Positions 13,198 to 23,800 of a DNA stretch of 64,000 nt are shown piece by piece; the stretch's first letter is position 1; the number at the start of each line of letters is the position of its first letter. The DNA lies in the NCBI GenBank assembly GCA_947044365.1, contig OX345636.1, forward strand, positions 37,845,212 to 37,909,211. The letters run 5' to 3'. This stretch comes from Petrosia ficiformis (Eukaryota; Porifera; Demospongiae; Haplosclerida; Petrosiidae). Both the position numbers and the translations under genes were made by a program. Below the pieces are notes generated by a model that was given only the letters and a program-made list of their open reading frames with translations, was not told where the DNA came from and searched no databases.

Positions 13198-16100
13198 ATA
13201 TTGTTTCTGCCCTTGCCAAGCCCAAGTTTACTTGGTTATCTTGAGTTCTGGGGTTTGTCTATTGTACATGTATGTATATGTATTTATTTCACTCAAAATG
13301 AAGTTGGTTTAAAAAATTTTTTAAAAAACCCTAAAGGAAGCATCATTACTGCACAGAAACATTGAGGAAACTTGCGTATCAATTAATAACACCAAAATAC
13401 CATTCAAGAAACACTGTATTTGTAACATTCAAACTTTCGGTTGTTATTTCGTGTTTTGTCTCCCTTTTAAAAAGCTGCCTGGCAATGTTCAGGAGTAGAA
13501 AAATTTGATTTGTGGATATAATATGAACACAAATGTGTTCATACAATCGAAATTTCACATAATTATAGCGACATTATGGGCAAACGCAGGATAAGTCACA
13601 TCACATCCAATGTGACACCACCCCTAAAAATCACTTTCTCCAAATGTTAGCTGTCAGCAATAATTACTGTATTACTCCAACATGAAAACTCAATTTCTAG
13701 GTGTAAGATTGGTAATACCATGAATGACTAACCATGATATACATGTGCAATTTTGTATATGAGCTGATGAATGTCTTCAGTTGTAAAGTATTGGATGATG
13801 ATGTGGCAGTTCTTTAGGAAGGTTAGGAAAGAGGTCAGTGGGGGAAGAGAAACAGTGAATGCTACAAAGGATAGTGGATTAACTAGATCCAATTTTTGGC
13901 AGTGAACACTGTTGTTCGAATCCTTTTTTCTCCTTTGTTATATGGTTTTAATTAACAACTAAATTAGCTGATAATTATGAAACGTGTTTTTGCATCTTCT
14001 TTCTGTTTGTTGTTAGTGTGCCACCATATCATGTACACATGTACAGTATATTATATACATGTACATACACACAAAGTACAGGTACAACAATGTACATGTG
14101 GAATATACAAGTACAAGTACAAGTAATAATGACTATAAGAGGTTTACATATAACATTTCAGATGGAAAGAAAGAAAGAACGAAAGAAAGACAGACACCTG
14201 AGGCAATGAAAAAATAAAAATGGGTTGCCTCAGGTGGGATTTGATGCTATTACCAACTTAGCTACCAATGCAGCCCAGCTGGCCAGGTCCAAATCAAACA
14301 TCTCATACATCAGTGTGAACAGGCTACATATACGTGCACACAAAGTACAGGTACAACAATTTACATGTACATGTACATGTGGAATATACAAGTGCAAGTA
14401 CTAATGACTATAAGAGGTTTATTTCTTACCTATATGTTGAATGAAAAGGGTATAACTGAAAAATAAACTTCCATAAATGACGTCTCCATGAAATATCAAC
14501 ACCATCTGTTCAATGAAATTAAATATTAAAAAGTTTATTTACATGTACGTACATCATCATCACGGTACATGTATAAACATATACATATTCAAATAAATTC
14601 CCCAGCATCTCCGGATGAATATGTTATCAAAAGCACAGAAATTGCGAAGGCATCTCCAAGACCCAACAAAGAGCTTAAGGTATTACAACAATACACAGAC
14701 CATTAATTAACAGAAATCACATTACTTTACTATTGTTTATAAAATAATAATAGGATCATATAGACATGATTGACAAGGAAATGGCCATCATCAAGGATGT
14801 TCAAACAGATTTACTAGAGAGATTGACACGAATGGAGGAGCTCCTAACTAAGCAGCATTATCATTTCCATCCTGATGTCACAGAATTACTAGAACGAATG
14901 TCACAAATGGAAGAGCGGCTAAACAATCAACATGATTTCAGCCCTGACCTTGATACCAGCATACCGCTCCTTCCTTCACCTATCATTCCTCAGACTTTGT
15001 CTCCTCCTCCTCCTGTTGTTACATCACCATCCTTTCCAACTATCTCTTCGACAGTTCAAACTAATCAGCAATTTCCTTCTCCTACATGTACATCAACACA
15101 AGTAACAAATCATGCTGTTTTAACACCCCTTCATGAAGTACCAACAAGTGATCTTTTTACAGTGACACCAAACCAGCCAGCAACATAGGCTATGGATACA
15201 TCTGCTGCATTTTGAATTCAAATGCGAGGGAACAGCTGTTCCAGAGGAAACTTTGCTGCAAATTTATGTAGGCAATGGTTCTCTCCTGAAGAGAGAAAAT
15301 CTTCAAATGTTCGTGGGAAAAATGGTAAAAAACAACTTAATCTTGAAAAAATGAAAAGCATCTACCATGCTACTTTGCAAATGTATCCACTAGCACTTGG
15401 GGAAAAAGAGAACAAAGTGTGGTCTGATTGTATAAGGGCCATAGACGAAGCGAACAGACGACTAAACAGGAGTGCTAATAAAGAAAACTGATTTATATGT
15501 ACATTAATTTATTAGTTATATAATTCCACTACACATTTTAAAATTGTTTTATTTAATTGTGACCATGGATGCGAAAATCAGTCATTTGTAAAATACAAAT
15601 TTTATCAATTATTCAAATGCTCATTATTCAGCGATTTTGCACAGTTAGCCAATATAATCTCATAATCAAGAACAGCAACTAATGATCTACCTATATTCCA
15701 AGTTTAGTAAGTTGCCCGTTTAAAATAGCTGAGAAACGAGCATTTGAATATAAGCATTTGACAAAATTCTTATTTTACAAATGACTGATTTTCGCATCCA
15801 CAGTCCCAATTACAAAAAATCATTATTAAAAGATGAAAGTTCTCTGTGGGTTGGCTGGGTAAACTGGGCTTTCACTTCAACCACAACTAACAATTAAAAA
15901 TTAATTAAAAACATGCACATGCGATCCCATGCGCATGTGTGTTCAAAATTATGCGCATGCGAGTTAACAATCATTCACACGCGAGTTAACAATTATGGAC
16001 ATGCGGGTGCATTTTTTGCCACTCGGGAGTAGCTCGCATGTGCGTGTCAAGTTATATCTGATCAGTACTGTATGTAATGTAACTATGACATGTTCTTGTA

Positions 16101-17462
16101 ATTTTAATTGTGAATTAAGGAATTGCTTAAAATGCTCATTATTTATTGGCTAATGTTCAGTTTAGTTAGAGGCTCTGCAGCATATGTTTTGAAGCATGGG
16201 CCAAATTGGATGAATATAGCCATCGGGAATATATCTTGAGCCAATTAACAAAGAGTAGCTAGCTGTTAGTGATAATATAGTTATAATTAACTATATCATC
16301 TGGTTCAAACAGAGAACTGTGCAGTGCCAAATAAGAAGCTCTTTGGGCCAATGGTGCGCCATATGAGCTTATCAAAAACATATTGATCTGATCGAAATAC
16401 ATGAAAGCACCGTACTTTTAAACACAAGCACTTGTCAATATTCCACACCTACTCTACAACAAACTACATACATGATACATGTGCAACAAGATATTTCATG
16501 AATATTTTATATTAACAACTCAAACTGACAAACTCTTTAACTTAATTAGACTACACACACTATCATCTTTAATTTAGTCCTTCAATATAGAAGTGCTGTA
16601 TATGTACAGGCTACATGAAGAAGTACAGTAAAAGAGGAGAAAGTACATGTACATGTAAAAGAGGCTACATGAAGAAGTACATGTACATGTAAAAGAAGTA
16701 CATGTACATGTACATGTAAAAGAAGTATATGTACATGTACATGTAAAAGAGGCTACATGAAAAATTACATGTACATGTAAAAGAAGTACACGTACATGTA
16801 CAAGTAAAAGAGGCTACATGTATATAAAGTACATGTCCAAATCACATCATTTTCTTGTAAAAGAGGCCCACATGTACATATCATATTTTAATGGACAATC
16901 TTATGATTGCTTTTCAGTGAGGATTTTACTATCAGGGATACTTCACTTTTATGTCCCAAAAAAAGTATTTGAACACAAAATTTATAGTTATTATAATTTA
17001 AAATCACATTGCCTTCACGTACATGTACATGTATATCACCATACATTTACTACCCATTCATATATCTATCAAACTATTATTTAAGCTATTTCATTCATCT
17101 ATCCCTCAGTCAATTTATCCATCTAACCTTCAAACAATGCTTGTCGTAATTTACATTCTTTAACTAGTCGTCCATCTTCATCAAACAGTTTAGCACACTG
17201 ATCTGAATTCAGGTGCTCACGAACTGGTTTACTACGTAGCACTACATCATTTGACACATCTTCTTTACTACTAACCTGTATATCATCATTCGAGTCTACT
17301 ATTCTACATGGGGAGATCAAGACATTTCGCCACGTGTTTGTTAACATATGGCGTGACTCACTCATATTCATTCTCTAGTTTATGATGGACTAACGTATCA
17401 TCTACAGTTAAGTCATCCCAGGAACCTTCTGTCCAAATATTATTAACAGTTGACTCGGCCAT
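1844..17462 (-). CDS. TBC-domain Rab GTPase-activating protein, 11 exons
   Basis: Predicted 478-residue RabGAP that would speed GTP hydrolysis by a Rab GTPase in membrane traffic. Coding exons, 5' to 3' on the minus strand: 17462-17362, 17303-17128, 14505-14430, 9171-9005, 7784-7568, 6505-6444, 5449-5303, 4363-4273, 3464-3316, 2743-2602, 1952-1844. All have GT..AG ends and splice phases that join without a break, ending in TAA. The TBC domain runs from about residue 90 to 420. The arginine finger is in IxxDxxRT form (I231, D234, R237: [10 protein letters not shown]), and the glutamine finger is YSQGM (Q272). Later blocks include [13 protein letters not shown] and [12 protein letters not shown]. 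The start is the ATG at 17462, the only one that opens exon 1 in frame. Before the arginine finger there is a long insertion: an acidic stretch (exon 4) and a CPYC motif (C177, C180). The subfamily (TBC1D15/16/25-like) is not settled. Introns are full of repeats, and a BEN gene lies in intron 2 on the other strand. Confidence 0.88.
2145..2600. repeat. (CCAT)n microsatellite
   Basis: Tetranucleotide array with CCAC, CTAC and TCAC variants. It lies in the last intron of the TBC gene and reaches to within a few bases of the donor of exon 10 (2602). The MDGW-repeat reading frame on the minus strand is an artefact of the repeat. Confidence 0.95.
2840..3297. mobile_element. Possible hAT-type MITE with internal duplication
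   Basis: A segment of about 60 bp (ACTGACTCCACTCTCTACAT then TAGTGCTGTGCCTATATGGG) occurs twice in tandem, ending near 2880 and 2945. The words GGTATA/TATAGG recur up to about 3290, where the sequence ends TATAGGTACATCACTA. Its reverse complement, TAGTGATGTACCTATA, resembles the left end TAGTGCTGTGCCTATA, as expected for hAT-type terminal inverted repeats. No clean 8-bp target duplication is visible. Lies in TBC intron 9. Confidence 0.45.
3590..4235. mobile_element. Diverged copy of MITE family A
   Basis: Shares with the copies at 11.1, 37.5, 38.8 and 47.3 kb the words GAGTATGTGTTGTATACGTAG, TTGGTCATTTAATGGGCATG and, at the right, GAGGAAGTCATCACTTAGAA, CAAGTACACAGAAAGG, GTGCCATCAACAATGATTGA and GCAATTATAGG. 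The left terminus is degraded. Lies in TBC intron 8. Confidence 0.6.
5520..6010 (-). mobile_element. hAT transposon remnant with transposase C-terminal fragment
   Basis: On the minus strand, about 5815-5700 encodes [20 protein letters not shown] followed by EQLMFMKSN, which matches the C-terminal dimerisation region of hAT-family transposases as I recall them. Around it the DNA is made of repeated AAGCTC/GAGCTT words (5540-5620 and 5880-6000), which look like subterminal repeats of a non-autonomous derivative. There is no intact transposase. Lies in TBC intron 6. Confidence 0.65.
7320..7515. mobile_element. MITE family C, copy 1
   Basis: Terminal inverted repeats: TGTCAATAAAACGTCACCAT on the left and, at the right, TAATGTTTTATTGACATA. 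The interior words ACACTACAGTAGTTCAAAAG, TTGACAGTAATT and CTTGTCAATTGA are shared with copies at 18.87, 24.57 and 24.79 kb. About 170-195 bp, in TBC intron 5. Confidence 0.75.
7840..8560. repeat. GAGTAT/GAGGAT hexanucleotide-type array
   Basis: About 700 bp of purine-rich repeats (GATGAG, TATGAG, TATAAG). All long ORFs here, on either strand, are repeat translations (MSMSMS, ILILIL, HTHTHT). The array begins about 60 bp upstream of TBC exon 5 (7784), within intron 4. Confidence 0.93.
9718..9876 (+). pseudogene. pogo/Tigger-type transposase N-terminal fragment
   Basis: A 52-codon ORF starting [20 protein letters not shown] and ending [20 protein letters not shown] before TAG. The pattern [10 protein letters not shown]...LSKQFG...RSTVSDIL is the CENP-B/pogo type N-terminal helix-turn-helix (psq-like). 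After the stop, coding-like sequence continues in frame ([20 protein letters not shown]) to about 9980, then is lost. Only a truncated remnant is present, in TBC intron 3 on the opposite strand. Confidence 0.72.
11104..11598. mobile_element. MITE family A, copy 1
   Basis: Left end is a small hairpin, GGCCCGTAGGGCC, followed by ATCCCTATAATTGCTTTCCC. The right end, GTAAAGCAATCATAGGGATG, is the inverted counterpart. Internal landmarks are GCGCGAGTATGTGTTGTATA, GTTGCGTCATTCCCGGGGGC, GCGTAAAAGAACGCG and GAAAGGTCAGGAGAGTAGAT. No ORF. Lies in TBC intron 3. Confidence 0.8.
11809..12576 (+). pseudogene. Retroelement C-terminal fragment (copy 1 of the RT element)
   Basis: The frame from 12022 to 12576 encodes a 184-residue segment containing [52 protein letters not shown] and [14 protein letters not shown]. 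It is homologous to the C-terminal part of the fuller element at 19.6-21.9 kb. The reverse transcriptase part is absent, so this is a 5'-truncated copy, as is usual for target-primed retroelements. The LDI...DVRV spacing is compatible with a restriction-like endonuclease core; that reading is inference. Lies in TBC intron 3. Confidence 0.75.
12914..13081 (+). CDS. Unassigned 55-codon exon-like open frame
   Basis: An open frame without a start Met that ends in TAA at 13079-13081. It reads [40 protein letters not shown] and [15 protein letters not shown]. Amino-acid composition is protein-like and GC is higher than the flanks. It may be the last exon of an unrecognised gene or part of a decayed transposon; it lies 340 bp after the retroelement fragment. 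I do not recognise it. Confidence 0.35.
   Translation, partial: NWCIRPLAATHPLPLRQQVSSLSKSAATHLLDSAAKAVVTASHRIFCARLNPLWN
14070..14421. repeat. Direct repeat pair of about 80 bp flanking a purine tract
   Basis: CACACAAAGTACAGGTACAA ... ACTATAAGAGGTTTA occurs at about 14070-14147 and again at 14338-14421. Between them are a GAAAGAAAGAAAGAA tract and an inverted repeat, CACCTGAGGCAA / TTGCCTCAGGTG. The second copy abuts TBC exon 3 (14430-14505). Confidence 0.7.
14606..15491 (+). CDS. BEN-domain protein gene or pseudogene
   Basis: Two exons are readable: 14606-14679 ([20 protein letters not shown]) and one starting 14754, joined in phase over a 74-bp GT..AG intron. The second begins [20 protein letters not shown], has a coiled-coil-like ERL.RMEELL / [10 protein letters not shown] pair, then a Pro/Ser/Thr-rich linker. 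Two in-frame stops (TAG 15186, and a TGA at 15216) interrupt it. The same frame then resumes at 15222 with a BEN-like domain: [44 protein letters not shown], ending TGA at 15491. BEN domains bind DNA or protein in chromatin regulation and are also found in mobile elements. No start exon was found. The stops suggest decay, unless a small intron removes them; I found no phase-correct one. The locus sits wholly in TBC intron 2, antisense to it. Confidence 0.6.
15562..15805. mobile_element. Foldback MITE with ~32-bp terminal inverted repeats
   Basis: Left end ATGGATGCGAAAATCAGTCA then TTTGTAAAATA; the right end is the inverted match TATTTTACAAATGACTGATT then TTCGCATCCA. About 245 bp, no ORF. It directly follows the BEN-like locus. 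Confidence 0.75.
16186..16385. mobile_element. MITE family D, copy 1
   Basis: Contains GAAGCATGGGCCAAATTGG, CTTGAGCCAATTAACA and CAGTGCCAAATAAGAAGCTC, then AGCTTATCAAAAA. The same word order recurs at 48.98-49.17 kb, inverted at 25.5 and 41.1 kb, and partially at 40.34-40.41 kb. No ORF. Confidence 0.7.
16605..16830. repeat. Tandem repeat of TACATGTA blocks and AAAAGAGGCTACATGAAG
   Basis: About seven irregular units of 30-40 bp made of GTACATGTACATGTAAAAGA with or without GGCTACATGAAGAAG. In TBC intron 2. Confidence 0.85.
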
Positions 17463-17844
17463 TTATTACCCGGTTAGTAAAACACTATCCAAGCTATGCA
17501 CAAGAAACCATAATCGATCATTACTAATTAGCCACGCCCAGTTTAAAATGGAGCATTAATTAGAGTATCGAAGCAGCTGTAAAATTGTTTGAATCTCATA
17601 ATATTCTCATTTTGAAGATTCAGAAATAAAGAAGAAACTTCAAGAAAGAGGAGCTCTGGTAGCTCAAGTAGCAGTCTTAATGTTGAAAAGGAAGAACGTC
17701 ATATTTACTATCATGAAATATTGTCTGTAGACAGTTTGTAGAAGTTATAGTAAGATTAATTAGTGTATTATTATGGTTAATAATTTTGTATGTAGTTGTG
17801 TATACATATCTGTTCCCTACAGCTTCGATTTGATTTTCTAAGTA
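17463..17844. promoter_or_regulatory. Shared 5' region of divergent TBC and NELFA genes
   Basis: 382 bp separate the start codons of the TBC gene (minus, 17462) and NELFA (plus, 17845). No transposon is recognisable here, unlike almost everywhere around it. A bidirectional promoter is inferred from the geometry. No TATA box or other element can be assigned with confidence. Confidence 0.5.
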
Positions 17845-20800
17845 ATGGTTACTATGGCAACTAGTGACCGTGATGATGCACTGCAGTACCTACTAAGCAA
17901 GCTACAAAGTGAAGATGGATGGTCGTGTGCCAATCTCGCATGGAATGAAGATCGTTTGACAGTCATTACTGACCAGTTCTCCTCTTTCGATGGCACAGTG
18001 AAAAGCAAGTTGTTACTCTCCTTTTTAGCAATGTCTCCTCGTGTTATATCTCTGTGTAGAGATGAGATGTTGAAACTGCTCAGATTAGCCAGAAGGTATC
18101 TTTGTTTTAATGTGTCACCTGATCTACTTTAAACAGTAATATTTTGATTTGTGTACAGTATGTGTACATGTACATGTACAATGAACATACATTGTCTACA
18201 TATACATTGTATATATACATGTACAAATGTACATATAGCCTAACTGTAGCAGTCCTTTCTGTACATTATAAAGTACATGTAGTAGTACTATTATTCACTC
18301 TACATTACAAAGTAGTACTGTTGATGATATAGTGACTAGATATACTATGGCTAACTCTGTAGTTAATGTACAATATACACATACAGTGTATATACATGTA
18401 TAATAGCATGGTTTCATACAGTAGGGGGAATGGGGTATAGATTTGATATCACCCCAAATCACTAGATTTCAGACCAAATTTATTTCAACATGCTACAACA
18501 TCTCAGCTACAAGCCTTCTGGAGCCCCAGAAGCAACCTCAGACCCCTCCCACGAGCAGTGTGCTTTGTATCTTTCCCCTCCCAAACAAATAATTCCATAT
18601 GAAACCCTGCATGGTATGTATAGACACAACATCTCTGAATTTAATGTCTAATGTTCATGTACTGGATATACATGAACATTAAGCTAAGTATACAGATACA
18701 CCACTGTGTACATGTACTAATACTGTACATACTGTATATACCAGTTTGCTAATATACATGTAGTGAGTACAAGAACCTACTGTATACATACATTGTAGGA
18801 CTACTTGGTATATGTACTAAACTGTACTGCACTACTGTACTGACATGATGTACATGTACAATAGGTGTCAATAAAAAGTCACCATACAGTACAGTAATTA
18901 CTCTCAGTAGTTTCATTACCACACTACAGTAGTTCAAAAGTATTTTGACAGTAATTAGTAGGGATGTGCGATACAACTAAATAATAGTATTGCGTATCGC
19001 TGCCAAAAATATCACGATACGATACAGTATCACGATATTTGAAATAATATTGAAACACTTATAAAATGTAAATACATTGTAAATGTCCTATTTGGATGTA
19101 TTTGTCAAGAAATGGTAAAAGAAATCAATGAAAGTTATGCTCACTAGCTTTTTATAATTACTTTTAGGTATCAAATTAGACAAATTAGAAAAACCATGTT
19201 TACTAAACTGTCCAATCCAGTGTATCGATACACCCAAAAGCTAATATCGTATCACGATATTGAACGAAAATATCGATATTTCGATATATCGATACATATC
19301 GCACATCACTAGTAATTAGTGAACTTGTCAATTGAATGCCACAGTAGTAAGGACAGTAGTTCCTATACTATACTGACAGTAGAACTACATGTACATGTAC
19401 ATTACTGTTACTATATGATGACTACATAAAGGTATACTGTACATGTACATGTACATGTACATGTTGTAATACTACAGTGTATATTGTACTGTGTACATGT
19501 GAATATAATACTGTATTTACAGTACTTGTATAGCAAAAAGAAAAAACATGGTGGCTGAAAGTATTTCGTGCGGTATAACGTTTTGACTTATCTTCTGGTC
19601 ATCGTTGTTTGAGTCTTTTGGTCTGGTAGTTGTTTGGTAGTTGTCTAAATTCTTTCCTCTCACTGGTGAACCTCGTGTGTCTCTAAAATGCCTTCATGCT
19701 GTTTGTGTAACAAAAAGGGCAAGTGTCAGGGCTGCTCGTGTGTCAAGGCAGGAGCGCTGTGTTTGGACTGTATTCCAAGTCGACATAGGAACTGTAAGAA
19801 TTGTTCTATTGTTCCTCTTCCTCAGTGTGGAGAAAACTGTGTACTTCCTTTTAAAAAAAGCCTCCTCTGAGTTACTGTATGTCATGCTCTTGCACTGACT
19901 GTCAAATGCTTGGCTGTTGAATTGCTTGATCCTGTAAGTATTTCCCCTCTCATCAGTTGTCGATTAGTAGCCCTTGATAAGTGTCCAGGTGTTAGACCTA
20001 TAGGAATTGGAGAAGTTCCCAGACGCATAATTGCTAAAACAATCCTGATAGATGTAAGATATGATATTCAAAGTGCTGTTGGATCCCTACAACTTTGTGC
20101 AGGGCAGATCTCTGGAGTTGAAGCTGCTGTCCAGGCTGTTCGGGAAAGCTTTCAGAAGGAAGAAACAGAGGCAGTTCTCCTGGTTGATGCTCATAATGCC
20201 TTTAACTGTTTGAATCACAAGGGTTTTATTTGCCCTCCTTTGGCTACCATTCTTACTAATACCTACAGAGTCTCATCAGATCTCTTAAGTGATGGTGAAG
20301 TTATTCCCTCTCAGGAGGGTACTACTCAAGGTGATCCCCTCGCAATGCCATTTTATGCATTGGCCACAGTCCCCCTGATGAAGAAGTTATCCTCTGCTCA
20401 TCATGTGTGGTATGCTAATGATGCTACAGCTTTTGGTTCTGTTATTGAAGTGAAGAACTGGTGGGATGAAGTTATTACCCACGGCCCTGGATTTGGATAC
20501 TTTGTTAATCCTGTCAAGACTTGGCTGGTTGTTAGAGAACATTGTCTCTCTACAGCTATCTCAGCATTTTCTGGAACAGGAGTAAATGTCACTCATGAAG
20601 GGAGACCACATCTAGGATCTCCAATTGGCTCAGAAGCCTACATCAATCAGTTCGTTCGTGAGAAAGTCGACCTATGGAAGAGAGAGTTGGTGACACTTTC
20701 ATCTATAGCTCAATCACATCCACATGCTACCTTTGCTGCATACACTTATGGTCTCAAGCATAAATGGTCCTTTCTATCAAGGACCACTCCTAATATCAAT

Positions 20801-23800
20801 GATTTGCTTACTCCCTTGGAGGACACCCTTCGATCATTGTTTATTCCCTCTCTGACTGGAAAACCACCTCCAAATGATTCTATTAGAGATCTTATCGCAG
20901 TTCCAGCAAGATTGGAAGGTTTAGGTTTGTCAAATCCTGTTATTAGGGCTGGTGTACATGTAGATTACTCACCTTCCTGTAAAGTTAGTGGCCCTTTACT
21001 GGGGCAGATTCTACAACAAGCGATTACTCATCTTCCCGTAAAGTTAGTGGCCCTTTACTGGGGCAGATTCTACAACAAGCCCCTATTTACTCTATGGAAG
21101 TGGTTTACCAACAGATTCTATTGAAGCGAGATGTAGTACCTGACAAAAGACGATTGGATATGGATGCAGTTTCTAGTATGAGAGAGTCCCTCCTTGAGGA
21201 TTTATGAAGAAGAATGGATCTTGCTTTCGAGAAGGGAGCTTCAGTGTGGTTGTCTTGCCTGCCAATAGCAGAGTATGGGTTTTGTTTACACAAGAGAGCT
21301 TTTGCTGATCCCCTGTCATTGAGATATGGTTGGTCACCGACAAACACCCCTCTTAACTGTGCATATGGGGGGGTTTCCATCTATAAGGCATGATGAAATT
21401 TATGACTTGACAGCTCAATTTTGTCAGACGTATGTAGTGATATTAAAGTGGAGCCAGATCTACAGCCTGTTCCGGAAGGAGTTTAATTTGCAGCATCAGC
21501 TAATGTTTCTGAAGGTGCACGTCTTGACATAGCTATGAATGGCTTCTGGGGAGGAAGGTTTGAGAGATCTTTTGTGGATGTCAGAATTTTCAATCCTCAT
21601 GCACCAACCAACAGACTAGGCAGCCTCCCCAGTACGTACTTAAAACATGAGAGTGAGAAGAAGAGGTTATATGAGCAGCGTGTTCGTGAGGTGGAGTTTG
21701 CATCATTCACACCATTAGTTCTCTGCAACTGGTGGCATGGCCAAGCAGACTACAATCTTCTATAAACGTCTGGCTTCACTGGTGGCTAATAAGTGGGAAT
21801 GTAGGTATAGTCAAATGATGAACTGGCTTAGATGTCGTCTGTCCTATTCGATACTATGTTCTGCTATCCAATGTATACGAAGAGCTTGTTCTTCATACCA
21901 TTTACCCGACTGTGTGGGCACCAACTGATCTGGTAATCTCCCAGTCCCACCTTATTAACTAACATCTGAAATTGTGGATTTGTTTTTATCAATTAGCACC
22001 CAGTGGAACTATTAATATTGAATAGTATTGATATATACACGTATATTATGTTCTATATTTTAAAAAAAATAAAAAAATATAAATAAATAAAAAATTAAAT
22101 TTACAGTACTTGTGTAATTACTATACTTTGTAGTTTACACGTACTACCCTTCTTATATAGAGATGGTGATGAATGGGTTAGACTGTTTGCTTCAGTTCTA
22201 GCTCCATTTCCTGATAACCAAACTATAACATTAGAAGCTGATTCAAATGCTACAGAAGTTCTGGAAGAGATTGGTGAAGCTTGTGAGTGAATTGATATCA
22301 TTACCCTCACAAAAATGATGCTTGCATGCTGTATCATCTATTGCCCAAATTATATCATGCTGCATGTAAATAGTACACATGAAGATACATGTATATGTAA
22401 AATATGAGCAAATACATGTATGTGCTGCACATGTGCAGAAAAGAGGACGCACACATTGTCCAATTTTTACTTTCCTATACACATCCTACACATATGCACA
22501 TGTATACACACATGTGCTTTGAAAGCAACACACATGTAGCATGTACAGTATGCTGTAGCTATACATTTTGTGAGGGAAAGATAATTGAATAGTGAATGAC
22601 CCAAGGGATGTTTCTTGTGATTGAAGTGTGTATAGGAACTATTGACTACATGTATATGTATTAAGCACTGTTAATGGTACCATTATTATATACATGTACA
22701 TGTACATCATGTACATGTACATAATCATGCATGTACTTACTTATACATGTATAGCAATACATGTACAGTGTACATGTAAAATGATTTAATGTGAGATCTC
22801 ATTTCATTTATTTACATGTACATGTACATGTACATGTATATTGTATACACAAGTGAATTTTCAGTGTACATGTACATGTACATGTAAGTTTAGAACAGAA
22901 AAAAACTTCATAAAAACTATTGAATTGCATATAATGTGTTACCTTATCTGCAAGACTACAACATACATCTATAGTTTACTGTAATACTTACCACTCAGTA
23001 AACATGCACAAATGAACACAAATTGATATTGCACACTGCCTCTATACAAAATTTACTTACATGTACATGTGTTCATGTATACATGTATATGTGTACATGT
23101 ATACATGTATATGTGTACATGTATATGTGTACATGTATATGTGTACATGTATATGTGTACATGTATATGTGTACATGTATATGTGTACATGTATATGTAT
23201 ACATGTATATGTGTACATGTATATGTGTACATGTATATGTGTACATGTATATGTATACATGTATATGTGTACATGTATATGTGTACATGTATATGTGTAC
23301 ATGTATATGTTTGATTTTTAAGTAATACACTCTCTTGGAAATGCTATAGCCACTGGCAGGTTTCATTTTCACTACACATCTACAAGTAATGTGTGTTAAA
23401 GACTTGAGCTTTGTGGTCAGGAATCATGCAGCATTGCACCACCTTTTATGTAGCTAATTTTAGAGCAGTATTAGACAATACACATTGCTTGAAATAGCGT
23501 TTGAATGTGTCCAGTAGAAACATCTGAACGAAAGAATACATGTATTTGACCAGCAAGTTGTTGATTTTGTCCGGAAAATGACCAATGAGATGTAGAAGTA
23601 ACACCCTAGGCTATAACTGCTCTTGACTAATAATTAACCTCACTGTGAGGTTACTATTCTTATTTTGTTGTATTATTGTGATGTACATGTAACTAATCAG
23701 GCGATTTATCTAGACAAAGAGGCAAAATGTCCGGAAAATTGTCAATTGCTGGATGTTATTTCAAGCACTGGTACATGTACATGTACATGTATATATACAT

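Noticed and set aside
19694..19885. Minus-strand ORF opposite the Cys-rich segment
   Set aside because: Shadow of the plus-strand CxxC frame of the retroelement.
23023..23372. Overlapping Cys/Tyr/His-rich ORFs on both strands
   Set aside because: Products of the 14-bp TACATGTATATGTG satellite, which lacks stops in these frames. No other sign of coding.
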